Positions 1-8,418 of a stretch of 64,000 bases of DNA are shown piece by piece. Under the pieces are notes generated by a model that saw only the letters and a program-made list of their open reading frames with translations, had not been told where the DNA came from and ran no database searches. Made by a program: the position numbers and the translations under genes. The DNA is from CAMCXE01 sp046347475. GTDB lineage: Bacteria; Pseudomonadota; Gammaproteobacteria; Pseudomonadales; Cellvibrionaceae. The DNA lies in assembly GCA_046347475.1 (NCBI GenBank), contig JAXMGD010000002.1, forward strand, positions 186,001 to 250,000. Direction: 5' to 3'. Position 1 is the first letter of the stretch. Each line of letters opens with the position of its first letter.

Positions 1-1
1 C

Positions 2-862
2 CAACAGTTTATAGAGCGACAAAGCCAACAGATCGGAAGCCTGCTAAATCAGGTGAAGTCACCGCCTAATCCAACCCAACCCAACCCGATCGCGCAAATC
101 ACTCAAACGCTCATCAACCACAGCGGTTTATTTCTCGAACCTAAATTGCGGGCCATTACTCACCTACCGGCCGCTGCGCAACCTGAGGCGCTGGAGGACA
201 TAACTCATTACGATTTTAAAGCGCAAATTTTGAAAACCCTCAGCGCCATTAATCAATTAACACCGCAAAGCACAGAGAGCAATCAAGACTGGCCCGATAA
301 TTTGTGGCACTTATTTATGGGCGGTAAAGAAGGTGCAGCGCCTGCGCCGCAAAAAAACGCGCATTGGTTGTTGCTTGAAACGCTAATGCCCAGCTTGCAC
401 AAAACCCTTGCAGGCTTGCAATTACAGCAGGCCCATAGCCTAGCCGAGCAGGCCAAAAATCCTGGCAGTCTGGTGTTTGAACTGCCGTTGCCGAGTGCGG
501 AAGGTTGGATCACGCTGTCTGCACATCTAACTCCGCAACACCCCAATCAAGCCGATGAGGATGGATCAGCCGAAAAGGCGGCACGCACAGCGCCGCCAAC
601 CTCCTGGCGTTTATTTTTAGAATTTAATTTGCCGCACAATGGACTGCTTGCGGTGCAATTTTGGTGGCAACCAGGCTTGCTGCGCGGCAAAGTCTGGGCA
701 AATCAACCCAAGCTCAAACACCAATTAAAAGACCAACTAAAACAATTGAAACAGGCCCTGCAGGCAGGCGGTATTAACGCAGACCAATTGTGTTTAAGTG
801 AAGAACCCATCGCAAAACCGCCCGCCCCCATTAACCAACCCTTGGTGGATATACAAACCTGA
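2..862 (+). CDS. Flagellar hook-length control protein FliK-like, C-terminal part (5' end outside window)
   Basis: The reading frame is open to the first bases of the window, so the true start lies upstream; the GTG at 53 is probably an internal valine codon. The visible ~287 residues have a Gln/Pro/Asn-rich beginning and end in a compact domain whose sequence FLEFNLPHNGLLAVQFWW resembles the FliK C-terminal domain. FliK-type proteins measure hook length and switch the substrate specificity of the flagellar export gate. The stop overlaps the start of the next gene, an FlhB-like protein, in a TGATG arrangement that suggests translational coupling. A FliK-like protein beside an FlhB tail-like protein is a pairing I recognise from other bacteria. 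The family call rests on this domain pattern and the neighbour; similarity is moderate. Confidence 0.6.
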   Translation, partial: QQFIERQSQQIGSLLNQVKSPPNPTQPNPIAQITQTLINHSGLFLEPKLRAITHLPAAAQPEALEDITHYDFKAQILKTLSAINQLTPQSTESNQDWPDNLWHLFMGGKEGAAPAPQKNAHWLLLETLMPSLHKTLAGLQLQQAHSLAEQAKNPGSLVFELPLPSAEGWITLSAHLTPQHPNQADEDGSAEKAARTAPPTSWRLFLEFNLPHNGLLAVQFWWQPGLLRGKVWANQPKLKHQLKDQLKQLKQALQAGGINADQLCLSEEPIAKPPAPINQPLVDIQT

Positions 863-1164
863 TGGATAAAAACCTGCAAAAGGCAGTAGCCTTAATTTAC
901 GACGGCAAGGGTGCGCCACAAGTCAGCGCCAAGGGCTTAGGTGAGGAGGCACAAACCATTATCGAGTTAGCGCAAAATGCCGGGGTACCCTTGTGCGAAA
1001 ACGCCCCCCTGGTGGATTTGTTATCGCGCTTAGAATTAGGCGATGAAATTCCTCAAGAACTTTATATTGCCGTCGCTCACATCATTGCCTTCGCGTACCA
1101 AATAAGCCAAAAATCCGCACCCATAGTGCCGGAAAAAACCCTGGTATCTGGCCCACAGCTTTAA
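862..1164 (+). CDS. FlhB-like protein: cytoplasmic export-switch domain only
   Basis: This 100-residue protein matches only the cytoplasmic C-terminal domain of FlhB/YscU export-switch proteins: KAVALIYDGKGAPQVSAKG near the start, then the pattern IPxELYxAVAxIIAFAY near the end. It has no membrane segments and lacks the NPTH autocleavage motif that precedes this domain in full FlhB. Such stand-alone FlhB-like proteins (FlhX or YlqH type) are known and may replace or modulate the FlhB tail. The start codon overlaps the stop of the FliK-like gene. A symmetrical hairpin follows and separates the gene from convergent clpA. Confidence 0.8.
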   Translation: MDKNLQKAVALIYDGKGAPQVSAKGLGEEAQTIIELAQNAGVPLCENAPLVDLLSRLELGDEIPQELYIAVAHIIAFAYQISQKSAPIVPEKTLVSGPQL

Positions 1165-1186
1165 CCCCCCAATATACAGCGCAAAA

Positions 1187-1210
1187 AAAAGCGAGCCTAA
1201 GCTCGCTTTT
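1187..1210. terminator. Bidirectional rho-independent terminator
   Basis: A 6-bp GC-rich stem (gcgagc/gctcgc) with a CTAA loop is flanked by an A-tract on the left and a T-tract on the right. It lies between the convergent FlhB-like gene and clpA and can serve both strands. Confidence 0.85.
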
Positions 1211-1230
1211 AGTTGGACACGGGGCAGAAA

Positions 1231-3513
1231 TTAAGCCGGTTCAGCCTTTAAAACCAGGGTATCCTGCGCGGCATCCACACCAATTGTCACAATGCCACCG
1301 GCGGCAGACAGGGAACCAAACAACACCATTTCCGCCAGAGGTTTTTTGATTTTTTCCTGGATAATACGCGCCATAGGACGCGCGCCCATTTTCACATCAT
1401 AACCATTAACCGCTAACCACTGTTTGGCTTCGTCGGTAATATCCAGGGTAACTTTTTTGTGATCCAACTGAGATTGCAATTCCATCAGGAATTTTTCAAC
1501 CACAGTTTTAATCACATCCATGCTCAAGGCGCCAAATTGAATAATAGAATCCAAGCGGTTTCTAAACTCTGGCGAGAAGGTTTTCTTGATGACTTCCATA
1601 GCATCAGTGGTGTGATTTTGTTGGGTGAAACCAATAGACGCCCTGCCACCGGCCTCGGCACCAGCGTTTGTTGTCATAATCAAAATAACATTGCGAAAAT
1701 CCGCCGCACGCCCATTGTTATCGGTGAGCTTGCCGTGATCCATCACTTGCAACAATAAATTAAATACATCCGGATGGGCCTTCTCAATTTCATCCAACAA
1801 CACAACCGAGTGAGGATGTTTGGTAACGGCGTCGGTCAACAAGCCCCCTTGGTCGAAACCAACATAACCGGGAGGTGCGCCAATTAAACGTGAAACCGTG
1901 TGGCGCTCCATATATTCAGACATGTCAAAGCGAATCAGCTCAACACCCATGGCCTTGGCCAATTGGCGGCACAGCTCTGTTTTACCCACACCGGTGGGGC
2001 CTGCAAAGAGGAATGAGCCTATAGGTTTCTCACCCGTTGTTAGCCCTGCGCGGGATAATTTAATGGCCGAGCCCACAGCATCAATCGCTTCGGGCTGGCC
2101 AAATACTGTCATGCGCAACACGTCTTCCAACTTCGCTAATTGCTCTTTATCACTAGACGAAACGGTTTTAGCGGGAATGCGGGCAATTTTGGCAACTACG
2201 TCTTCAATATCTTTAACGCCAATTTGTTTTTTGCGTTTGCTAGCAGGCAGCAACAACTGATGGGCGCCAGCTTCGTCAATAACGTCTATGGCCTTATCAG
2301 GCAAGAAACGATCAGTAATATATTTGGCTGACAATTCAGCCGCCGCACGCAAGGCACCATCGGCATATTTCAGGCTGAAGTGTTGCTCAAATCGACTTTT
2401 TAACCCTTTTAAAATTTTATAGGTGTCATCAACGGTAGGTTCGACTACATCAATTTTTTGAAAGCGACGGCTAAGCGCACGGTCTTTATCAAATACACCG
2501 CGATACTCCTGAAAGGTGGTTGAGCCGATACAGCGCAATTCGCCAGATGACAGCAAAGGTTTTAATAAATTGGACGCATCCATCACACCGCCGGACGCGG
2601 CGCCTGCACCTATTATGGTGTGAATTTCGTCGATGAATAAAATAGCGTTTTTACGCTTTTTCAGCTCCGCCAATAAACCCTTAAAGCGTTTTTCAAAATC
2701 ACCTCGGTATTTTGTACCGGCCAATAAAGAGCCTAAATCCAGAGAATAGACCACGCTGCCGTGCAAAATATCGGGCACTTCGTTGTCGATAATTTTTTTC
2801 GCCAAGCCCTCAGCGATGGCGGTTTTACCTACGCCGCTTTCACCCACTAACAAAGGGTTATTTTTACGGCGGCGAGAAAGTATTTGCACTACGCGCTCAA
2901 CTTCGTAGTCGCGCCCCACTAAGGGATCAATGCGGCCTTGTGAGGCTAATTCATTTAGATTAGTCGCAAAGCTATCTAAGGGATTGGAACCCAATGAATC
3001 GCCACTCACTGCGGATTCATCTTCGTGGTGTTCTTGTTGGTGATTATTTTCAGGGTGTGAATTGCCTGAAGAGCCCGATACTTTAGTAATGCCGTGGGTA
3101 ATAAAATTAACTATATCAATACGGGCAATGCTTTGTTGCTTCAAATAATAGACAGCTTGGCTCTCTTGCTCGCTGAAAATCGCGACCAACACGTTGGCCC
3201 CGGTGACTTCGCTTTTACCGGAGGATTGCACATGAAACACCGCACGTTGCAATACACGCTGGAACCCTAGAGTAGGCTGAGTCTCGCGCTCGCTATCGGA
3301 CTCTGGAATTAAGGGCGTGGTGGAGTCCACAAATTCAATCAAGTCCTGACGAAGTGCGCTGAGGTTAGCGCCGCAAGCCCGCAGCACGTTGGCCGCAGAT
3401 TCATTGTCCACTAACGCCAATAACAAGTGCTCCACGGTCATAAATTCATGACGCTTGGAGCGTGCACCTTTAAATGCAGTATTTAAGGTAACTTCAAGTT
3501 CTTTACTCAACAT
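1231..3513 (-). CDS. clpA: ATP-dependent Clp protease ATP-binding subunit ClpA
   Basis: ClpA is the hexameric AAA+ unfoldase that feeds substrates into the ClpP peptidase. The 760-residue length is normal. Visible in order: an N-terminal Clp repeat domain (about 1-145), an acidic His/Glu/Ser linker (about 150-180), a first AAA+ module with Walker A GESGVGKT at 224-231, a second with GPTGVGKT at 505-512, and the ClpP-docking IGF tripeptide at 627-629. The gene starts 24 nt after the clpS stop, so the two are probably cotranscribed. ClpS alters ClpA specificity and delivers N-degron substrates. Confidence 0.98.
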   Translation of the reverse strand: MLSKELEVTLNTAFKGARSKRHEFMTVEHLLLALVDNESAANVLRACGANLSALRQDLIEFVDSTTPLIPESDSERETQPTLGFQRVLQRAVFHVQSSGKSEVTGANVLVAIFSEQESQAVYYLKQQSIARIDIVNFITHGITKVSGSSGNSHPENNHQQEHHEDESAVSGDSLGSNPLDSFATNLNELASQGRIDPLVGRDYEVERVVQILSRRRKNNPLLVGESGVGKTAIAEGLAKKIIDNEVPDILHGSVVYSLDLGSLLAGTKYRGDFEKRFKGLLAELKKRKNAILFIDEIHTIIGAGAASGGVMDASNLLKPLLSSGELRCIGSTTFQEYRGVFDKDRALSRRFQKIDVVEPTVDDTYKILKGLKSRFEQHFSLKYADGALRAAAELSAKYITDRFLPDKAIDVIDEAGAHQLLLPASKRKKQIGVKDIEDVVAKIARIPAKTVSSSDKEQLAKLEDVLRMTVFGQPEAIDAVGSAIKLSRAGLTTGEKPIGSFLFAGPTGVGKTELCRQLAKAMGVELIRFDMSEYMERHTVSRLIGAPPGYVGFDQGGLLTDAVTKHPHSVVLLDEIEKAHPDVFNLLLQVMDHGKLTDNNGRAADFRNVILIMTTNAGAEAGGRASIGFTQQNHTTDAMEVIKKTFSPEFRNRLDSIIQFGALSMDVIKTVVEKFLMELQSQLDHKKVTLDITDEAKQWLAVNGYDVKMGARPMARIIQEKIKKPLAEMVLFGSLSAAGGIVTIGVDAAQDTLVLKAEPA

Positions 3514-3537
3514 CGCAACACCTAACCTTTTTTAAAT

Positions 3538-3915
3538 CTAGGGATCCTCATCCTCCACCGCTTCAATTTCACACAGCAGGGGATGTTCATGATCTCGAGC
3601 ACACTGATTGACTTGAGCCGCCTTAGTTTCGGCAACATCTCGAGAATAGATGCCGCAGACAGCCTTTCCTTGTGTGTGTACCGCCAGCATGACGCTAGTA
3701 GCCTTTTCACGATCCATACCAAAAAACACTTCCAGAACCTCAACGACAAATTCCATTGGTGTGTAATCGTCGTTGAGCATAATTACCTTATACAGCGGCG
3801 GCCTTTTCAGCTTGGGCTTTTGACTTTCCACTGCTAGGCCAGCATCGTCATCCAACGGTAGGTTTGTACGATGGCTTCCAACTAATGGTAGTTGAAGAAT
3901 TTCGAGATTACCCAT
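3538..3915 (-). CDS. clpS: ATP-dependent Clp protease adaptor ClpS
   Basis: ClpS is the adaptor that binds N-degron proteins and docks on the ClpA N-domain. The 125-residue product has the family core: KVIMLNDDYTPMEFVVEVL, then the segment with HTQGKAVCGIYSRDVAETK, and a C-terminal Glu/Asp-rich end. It has about 35 residues of N-terminal extension before the core, slightly longer than E. coli ClpS (106 residues). It lies directly upstream of clpA on the same strand. The cold-shock-like gene cspD, often found next to clpS in gammaproteobacteria, is not seen here. Confidence 0.96.
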   Translation of the reverse strand: MGNLEILQLPLVGSHRTNLPLDDDAGLAVESQKPKLKRPPLYKVIMLNDDYTPMEFVVEVLEVFFGMDREKATSVMLAVHTQGKAVCGIYSRDVAETKAAQVNQCARDHEHPLLCEIEAVEDEDP

Positions 3916-4836
3916 GAGAACCCGTGTGTATCAGCTAAGCAAACGAGTTCTGATTCTATCGCACTAGCAGCAAAACATCCGCAAAAATGTGCATAAAACA
4001 GTCAGAACTGCGTCACCTCACGCCCTTTTTGATGATAAAACGACCACTTTATGCACCATTTGAAAGGGATTTCTCATGTTTAAGACCAGGTCGCTATACA
4101 TAGAGCGCTCACCTATCGGTATGTTGCAAAAAATTCCGAATAAAAAGCCCGTTTTCAAAGCAAAACAATTGGGGCCTCGGGCATAAAAACAAGTGGCCTA
4201 TGCGGCTTGATACGTTGAATGTAACGGCATGGCTTATCAACCTTGCGGTTTGATGGCAGCGAATAAACAAACCTGTGCCTCGCCTCAAAGGCCCTCACCG
4301 CTCGCGCCGTTGAATGGCGCAGCCGGAATAACCCCCCTCGAACACACCGCCCCTGCCAGGCTTTTGCCTGCAGCAGGTTTATATCCACATATATTCTTAG
4401 ACCAAAAAAGGGAGAATGTGCCGATTTTAGTAACTTTTTCGCAGCCCAGAACAGCTGGAGCTTCAAACGCTATCCAACTAGAACACTGAACCAGGGTGAG
4501 GTTTTAAACAAACAAAAGGCAATGAAACAGCACTCGCCCAAGAGCATCTGGCCGTGGAAACAAAATCAGCAAAAAGGACAAAGGGCGTCGCCTGACAACT
4601 AGTCGCCTGACAACTAAGCGGTGCTAAATAGATGTGCGGATATAGGCGAATGCACTAGGGGAATCTCAAGCAAAGGGTTGAGTGCGCGAGAGGATGGGTT
4701 TATTTTTTAAACTAATTTGCCAATGTTTGAGCATTCGACCAGGTATTTATTGCGTCGCCAGCGTTGAATCGAAATAATAAAACCGAAATTTAGCTTAAGA
4801 CCAATTTATGTCAGCAAGGTACTAGCTGTACGGAAG
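3916..4836. other. Intergenic region without a recognisable gene
   Basis: About 920 bases between clpS and a palindromic repeat. Two short overlapping open frames on opposite strands (4155-4466 minus, 4229-4489 plus) have no recognisable motif. The clpS promoter should lie at the left end. I see no tRNA or other RNA gene. Confidence 0.5.
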
Positions 4837-4936
4837 CAATGAATAAACATCATTTCAGACCGTCAAAAAGAGGGATCTTTTTGACGAGCCTATAGGGATA
4901 TATTCACAGCGTGTCTGAAATGATGTGTATTCAATG
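4837..4936. repeat. Composite palindromic element, copy 1
   Basis: The outer arms at 4837-4860 and 4913-4936 are complementary at 22 of 24 positions. Inside, next to the left arm, is a perfect 10-bp hairpin at 4861-4886 (cgtcaaaaag/ctttttgacg). It is followed by a single-stranded spacer containing CTATAGGGATATATTC. The same layout with different stem sequences occurs at 43153-43264. It could be a MITE-like or REP-like dispersed element. It lies between the icd terminator and the clpS upstream region. Confidence 0.75.
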
Positions 4937-4954
4937 CTGGTGCCTAGGTAGTAA

Positions 4955-4994
4955 AAACAAAAAAGGCCAGCTCAATTGCGTTGAGCTGGCCTTT
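4955..4994 (-). terminator. Rho-independent terminator of icd
   Basis: Read on the minus strand, a 14-bp stem (aaaggccagctcaa and its complement at 4962-4994) with a 5-nt loop is followed by a U-rich tail from the A-run at 4955-4964. It begins 13 nt after the icd stop. Confidence 0.9.
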
Positions 4995-5007
4995 GATCAG
5001 CAGATGA

Positions 5008-6234
5008 TTAAGCCGATAACTTAGCTTTTAAATTTGCATCCAAGGCGTCTAAAAAGCCTTCAGTGGTCAGGTACTGCTCTTTGGTAACCGCGTCACCATA
5101 AATGCAGACCGCCAAGTCTTTGGTCATCTTGCCGGACTCAACGGTTTCTACACAGACTTCCTCAAGGGCGCGGCAGAATCGAGCAAGCTCAGCGTTATCA
5201 TCCAATTTGGCCCGGTGGGCGAGGCCACGGGTCCAAGCAAAAATGGATGCAATCGGGTTAGTTGAAGTGGGCTTGCCTTGTTGATGCTGGCGGTAGTGGC
5301 GAGTCACGGTACCGTGGGCGGCTTCCGCTTCCATGGTTTTACCATCGGGTGTAACCAACACAGAAGTCATTAAGCCCAAAGAGCCAAAGCCCTGAGCAAC
5401 GGTATCGGATTGCACATCACCATCATAGTTTTTACAAGCCCAAACGAAGGCGCCGTTCCATTTTAAACACGCGGCAACCATGTCGTCGATTAAACGGTGT
5501 TCATACGTAATGCCTGCGGCTTTAAACGAATCGAGGAATTCTTGCTCGTAGACTTCAGCGAAAATATCCTTAAACCGACCATCGTATTTTTTCAAAATGG
5601 TATTTTTAGTAGAGAGGTAGAGAGGCCATTTTTTGGTGAGCGCCATATTGAAACAAGAGCGCGCGAAGCCGCGAATGGATTCATCCGTGTTGTACATCGC
5701 CAGGGCAATACCGTCGCCTTTAAAGTTATACACCTCGTGAGAAATAGTATTGCCATCGTCACCTTGAAAGGTAATGGTTAATTTGCCCTTACCCTTAGTA
5801 ACAAAATCAGTGGCGCGGTATTGATCACCAAATGCGTGGCGGCCGATACAGATGGGTTGAGTCCAGCCCGGCACTAAACGCGGTACATTGCTGCAAATAA
5901 TGGGTTCGCGAAATACAGTACCATCGAGAATATTACGAATGGTGCCATTGGGCGATTTCCACATTTGTTTAAGTTTAAATTCCTCAACCCGCGCTTCATC
6001 GGGGGTGATGGTGGCGCACTTGATACCTACGTTGTACTTCTTGATGGCTTCAGCTGCATCAATGGTAATTTGGTCGTCAGTGGCGTCGCGACTTTCCATA
6101 CCCAGGTCGTAATATTTGATGTCTAAATCGAGGTAGGGCAGAATCAGTTTGTTTTTGATGAAGCTCCAGATGATACGTGTCATCTCATCGCCATCTAACT
6201 CGACTACCGGATTGGCTACTTTGATTTTATTCAT
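5008..6234 (-). CDS. icd: NADP-dependent isocitrate dehydrogenase, eukaryote-like homodimeric type
   Basis: The enzyme oxidatively decarboxylates isocitrate to 2-oxoglutarate with NADP+ in the TCA cycle. The 408-residue sequence has the features of the eukaryotic/rhizobial homodimeric subfamily (IDH1/IDH2-like) rather than the E. coli Icd type: VVELDGDEMTRIIW at the N-terminus, SPNGTIRNILDGTVFREPI around residue 95, the metal and substrate region RLIDDMVAACLKWNG, and DVQSDTVAQGFGSLGLMTS. The gene diverges from rluE, and icd beside rluE-nudJ is an arrangement also known from E. coli. A strong terminator follows the stop. Confidence 0.96.
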   Translation of the reverse strand: MNKIKVANPVVELDGDEMTRIIWSFIKNKLILPYLDLDIKYYDLGMESRDATDDQITIDAAEAIKKYNVGIKCATITPDEARVEEFKLKQMWKSPNGTIRNILDGTVFREPIICSNVPRLVPGWTQPICIGRHAFGDQYRATDFVTKGKGKLTITFQGDDGNTISHEVYNFKGDGIALAMYNTDESIRGFARSCFNMALTKKWPLYLSTKNTILKKYDGRFKDIFAEVYEQEFLDSFKAAGITYEHRLIDDMVAACLKWNGAFVWACKNYDGDVQSDTVAQGFGSLGLMTSVLVTPDGKTMEAEAAHGTVTRHYRQHQQGKPTSTNPIASIFAWTRGLAHRAKLDDNAELARFCRALEEVCVETVESGKMTKDLAVCIYGDAVTKEQYLTTEGFLDALDANLKAKLSA

Positions 6235-6336
6235 GAGTCTTCCTATTTTTAACGGCTAACAGCCTGTGCTTGTGGAACGGTAATAAAACCCGGCGAGTAT
6301 AGCATTGAGCCCTGAGCTGAAATAACCCCTGACCCC

Positions 6337-6945
6337 ATGGCTACACTGATTCTATTTAACAAGCCCTTCGCAGTGCTCTCACAATTTAGCCAAGATGGCG
6401 ATAAAACAACCTTGGCTCAATTTATACCTGTGCCGGATGTATACCCCGCTGGGCGCCTGGATTTCGATTCTGAAGGGCTTTTATTATTGACCGATAACGG
6501 GCAATTACAACATCAAATCGCCCATCCTTCCCAAAAGTGGTGCAAGACCTATTGGGTCCAAGTAGAAGGCACCATTTCGACAACAGCGCTTGAGCAGCTG
6601 CGCCAAGGCGTGCTGCTGAACGATGGCATGACACTGCCCGCAGAAGCATGGGCCATGCCAGAGCCCGAACTCTGGCCCCGCACACCGCCCATTCGCGAGC
6701 GCAAATCCATTCCTACCTCCTGGTTGAGCCTGAGCATTAAAGAAGGTCGTAACCGCCAAGTGCGGCGCATGACGGCTGCGGTGGGCTACCCAACGTTGAG
6801 ATTAATTCGCACACAAATTGGCGAATACGAATTGGGCGGCCTAGCGCCCGGCACCTACGCTAGCCTCCAAGTAGATAGCCCCGCGCCCAAGCAAAATTAC
6901 CCACGCAAACTCCACACACCCTCCCGCCAACGCCACAGGAAATAA
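6337..6945 (+). CDS. rluE: 23S rRNA pseudouridine synthase, RluE type
   Basis: A 202-residue member of the RsuA/RluB/E/F pseudouridine synthase family, which isomerises a specific uridine in rRNA; E. coli RluE acts on U2457 of 23S rRNA. The catalytic motif GRLDFDSEGLLLLT lies near residues 35-48, with the essential Asp in GRLD. The later segment KEGRNRQVRRMTAAVG is the conserved C-terminal motif. There is no N-terminal S4 domain, as expected for RluE. It diverges from icd and is followed after 2 nt by nudJ, which supports RluE over other family members. The C-terminal tail is basic and proline-rich. Confidence 0.92.
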   Translation: MATLILFNKPFAVLSQFSQDGDKTTLAQFIPVPDVYPAGRLDFDSEGLLLLTDNGQLQHQIAHPSQKWCKTYWVQVEGTISTTALEQLRQGVLLNDGMTLPAEAWAMPEPELWPRTPPIRERKSIPTSWLSLSIKEGRNRQVRRMTAAVGYPTLRLIRTQIGEYELGGLAPGTYASLQVDSPAPKQNYPRKLHTPSRQRHRK

Positions 6946-6947
6946 TC

Positions 6948-7397
6948 ATGATGCAATGGGTTCCCCATGTCACAGTCGCGACAGTTGTTGAACAAAACGG
7001 TAAATTTTTGTTGGTACACGAACAGTCTGACGGACTCTGCGTGTACAACCAACCGGCCGGGCACTGGGACGAACATGAAAGTCTTATGGATGCCGCACGG
7101 CGAGAAACGCTGGAGGAAACTGGCTGGGAGGTAGAGCTGAGCCATGTATTGGGCATTAGCCACTACATTTCCCCAATTAATGGCTTTACCTATCTGCGGA
7201 TTAGCTTTATTGCACAACCATTACGTCAGGTGCCGGATGCCAAGCTGGATAGCGATATTATCGAAGCCGTATGGTTATCTTATGACGAAATTCAAGCTCG
7301 CCAAACACAGCTGCGCAGCCCGTTGGTATTAAATGATATTCATCGCTACCAGCGCGGCGAGCAATATCCTTTGTCACTTATTCAACACATCGCCTGA
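6948..7397 (+). CDS. nudJ: Nudix phosphatase NudJ
   Basis: A 149-residue Nudix hydrolase. The Nudix box is complete: a Gly, five residues, Glu, seven residues, then REtlEEtG at about residues 37-60. E. coli NudJ (YmfB) hydrolyses thiamine pyrophosphate precursors and nucleoside di/triphosphates. The order icd, rluE, nudJ supports the name. In E. coli mnmA follows; here a 1-kb repeat-containing intergenic region follows, so the conserved string breaks at this point. Confidence 0.92.
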   Translation: MMQWVPHVTVATVVEQNGKFLLVHEQSDGLCVYNQPAGHWDEHESLMDAARRETLEETGWEVELSHVLGISHYISPINGFTYLRISFIAQPLRQVPDAKLDSDIIEAVWLSYDEIQARQTQLRSPLVLNDIHRYQRGEQYPLSLIQHIA

Positions 7398-7489
7398 GCC
7401 CGATAATTTCATTATTAAAAACAGGGAAATAGAAGACTTAATCACCAAGGTAAATACCACTAAAAAAGCCTTGCTGCCGTTTAGCTCCA

Positions 7490-7616
7490 AGCCTATTAAC
7501 CCGGCGCAGATACGTGGATCTACTTCTTTTAGCGGGCTTGCGGCGGCTTAAGCCGCCGGTACGACATCCGTGTCTCACTTATTAACCCAACACCAAATGT
7601 CGCAGGGTTAATGAGT
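7490..7616 (-). repeat. Dispersed composite repeat R1, copy A
   Basis: It contains an imperfect palindrome around agatacgtggatct, a perfect 18-bp palindrome cggcggcttaagccgccg (7541-7558), and an inverted pair at 7577-7589 and 7604-7616 (cacttattaaccc/gggttaatgagtg). Read on the minus strand it aligns closely with 36296-36462, and its right half aligns with 44086-44165. Confidence 0.75.
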
Positions 7617-7937
7617 GCTCAATTTAAATACGCCGATTCTCTACCCAAGCAAATGTTGAATGGGCCTGCACACACAAAAACCAGGCACTCTAGCCCCCTA
7701 GCCTGCTTTCTGCAGGCGGGAGGTTTAACTGAAAAATTAAATACACCCAAAATATAAGCCGTTACGCCCGAGAACAGCAGTAAGTACTTGCACTTGTCAC
7801 ATCCCATAAGATCACACGCAGATGATATAACGCGCCAGGATTTTCCTTTCATCGAAAACACCGGAAAATAAGCGAGTGCTTCTATTTGGCGCAGGCAAAA
7901 TCATGTGTGGGCCTTGTTTTCCAAAAGGGCTTCTTTA

Positions 7938-7989
7938 GCAGCTTGTTGAAATACCACATTGCGAGTTCTGGCAGCGTTAAATTCGGCGA
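7938..7989 (+). repeat. Dispersed repeat R2, copy a
   Basis: A ~52-bp segment about 85% identical to 10802-10855 and, more weakly, to 12931-12990 in inverted orientation. The shared core includes tctggcagcgttaaatt. It lies about 430 nt upstream of the first di-heme cytochrome gene. Confidence 0.7.
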
Positions 7990-8418
7990 AAAAATCCTCA
8001 AAATCCATATAGGCGTGCGTCGCTCTCGATTTCATTCCCGATGATATTCTGCTTCCCCCATCCGTGGGGCCATCCTGCATCCATGCAGTCGTCCGGTTTT
8101 TTCACCAATTTTGCCTTGCCATCCCGTTGCCGCCAACGTATTTCAACACGCCGTTAAGATGGCCGCTTTAGTAGCCGCTGAGGATGTTAATAGTTCACAG
8201 CACTTTAAGTTGGCCTGCATTTACACTTCATTCTGCTCTATTAAACACTGAGCTAATAACAATCTACCCTGCTGAGTTTTTTGAATTAATTAGTTAAGCA
8301 CTATATTATGTGCGCCTTGCTGCCCTGCAGTATCCCGTTATTGCTCTGCCACTTTTTATTGATCATAAAATCCGCTACCTCTGGAATTCTCCAGATTACA
8401 CACGCGTTGGAGTATAAA

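Larger units (their letters stand above)
7398..8418. other. 1-kb intergenic region with dispersed repeats
   Basis: No convincing gene. It holds a composite palindromic repeat (7490-7616), a ~50-bp repeat shared with two other intergenic regions (7938-7989), and small hairpins near 8056-8090 (ccccatccgtgggg and ctgcatccatgcag). The right end should contain the promoter of the di-heme cytochrome gene. Confidence 0.6.

Noticed and set aside
3522..3749. Second minus-strand frame inside clpS
   Set aside because: It is an out-of-frame shadow of clpS, whose conserved motifs lie in the other frame.
4155..4489. Overlapping frames on both strands between clpS and icd
   Set aside because: No recognisable motif, no good ribosome-binding site and atypical composition.
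7333..7551. A 72-codon plus-strand frame overlapping the end of nudJ
   Set aside because: It runs from inside nudJ into repeat R1 and has no motif of its own.
7577..7616. Integron attC-like site in repeat R1
   Set aside because: The inverted pair lacks the GTTRRRY core and no integrase or cassette gene is nearby.
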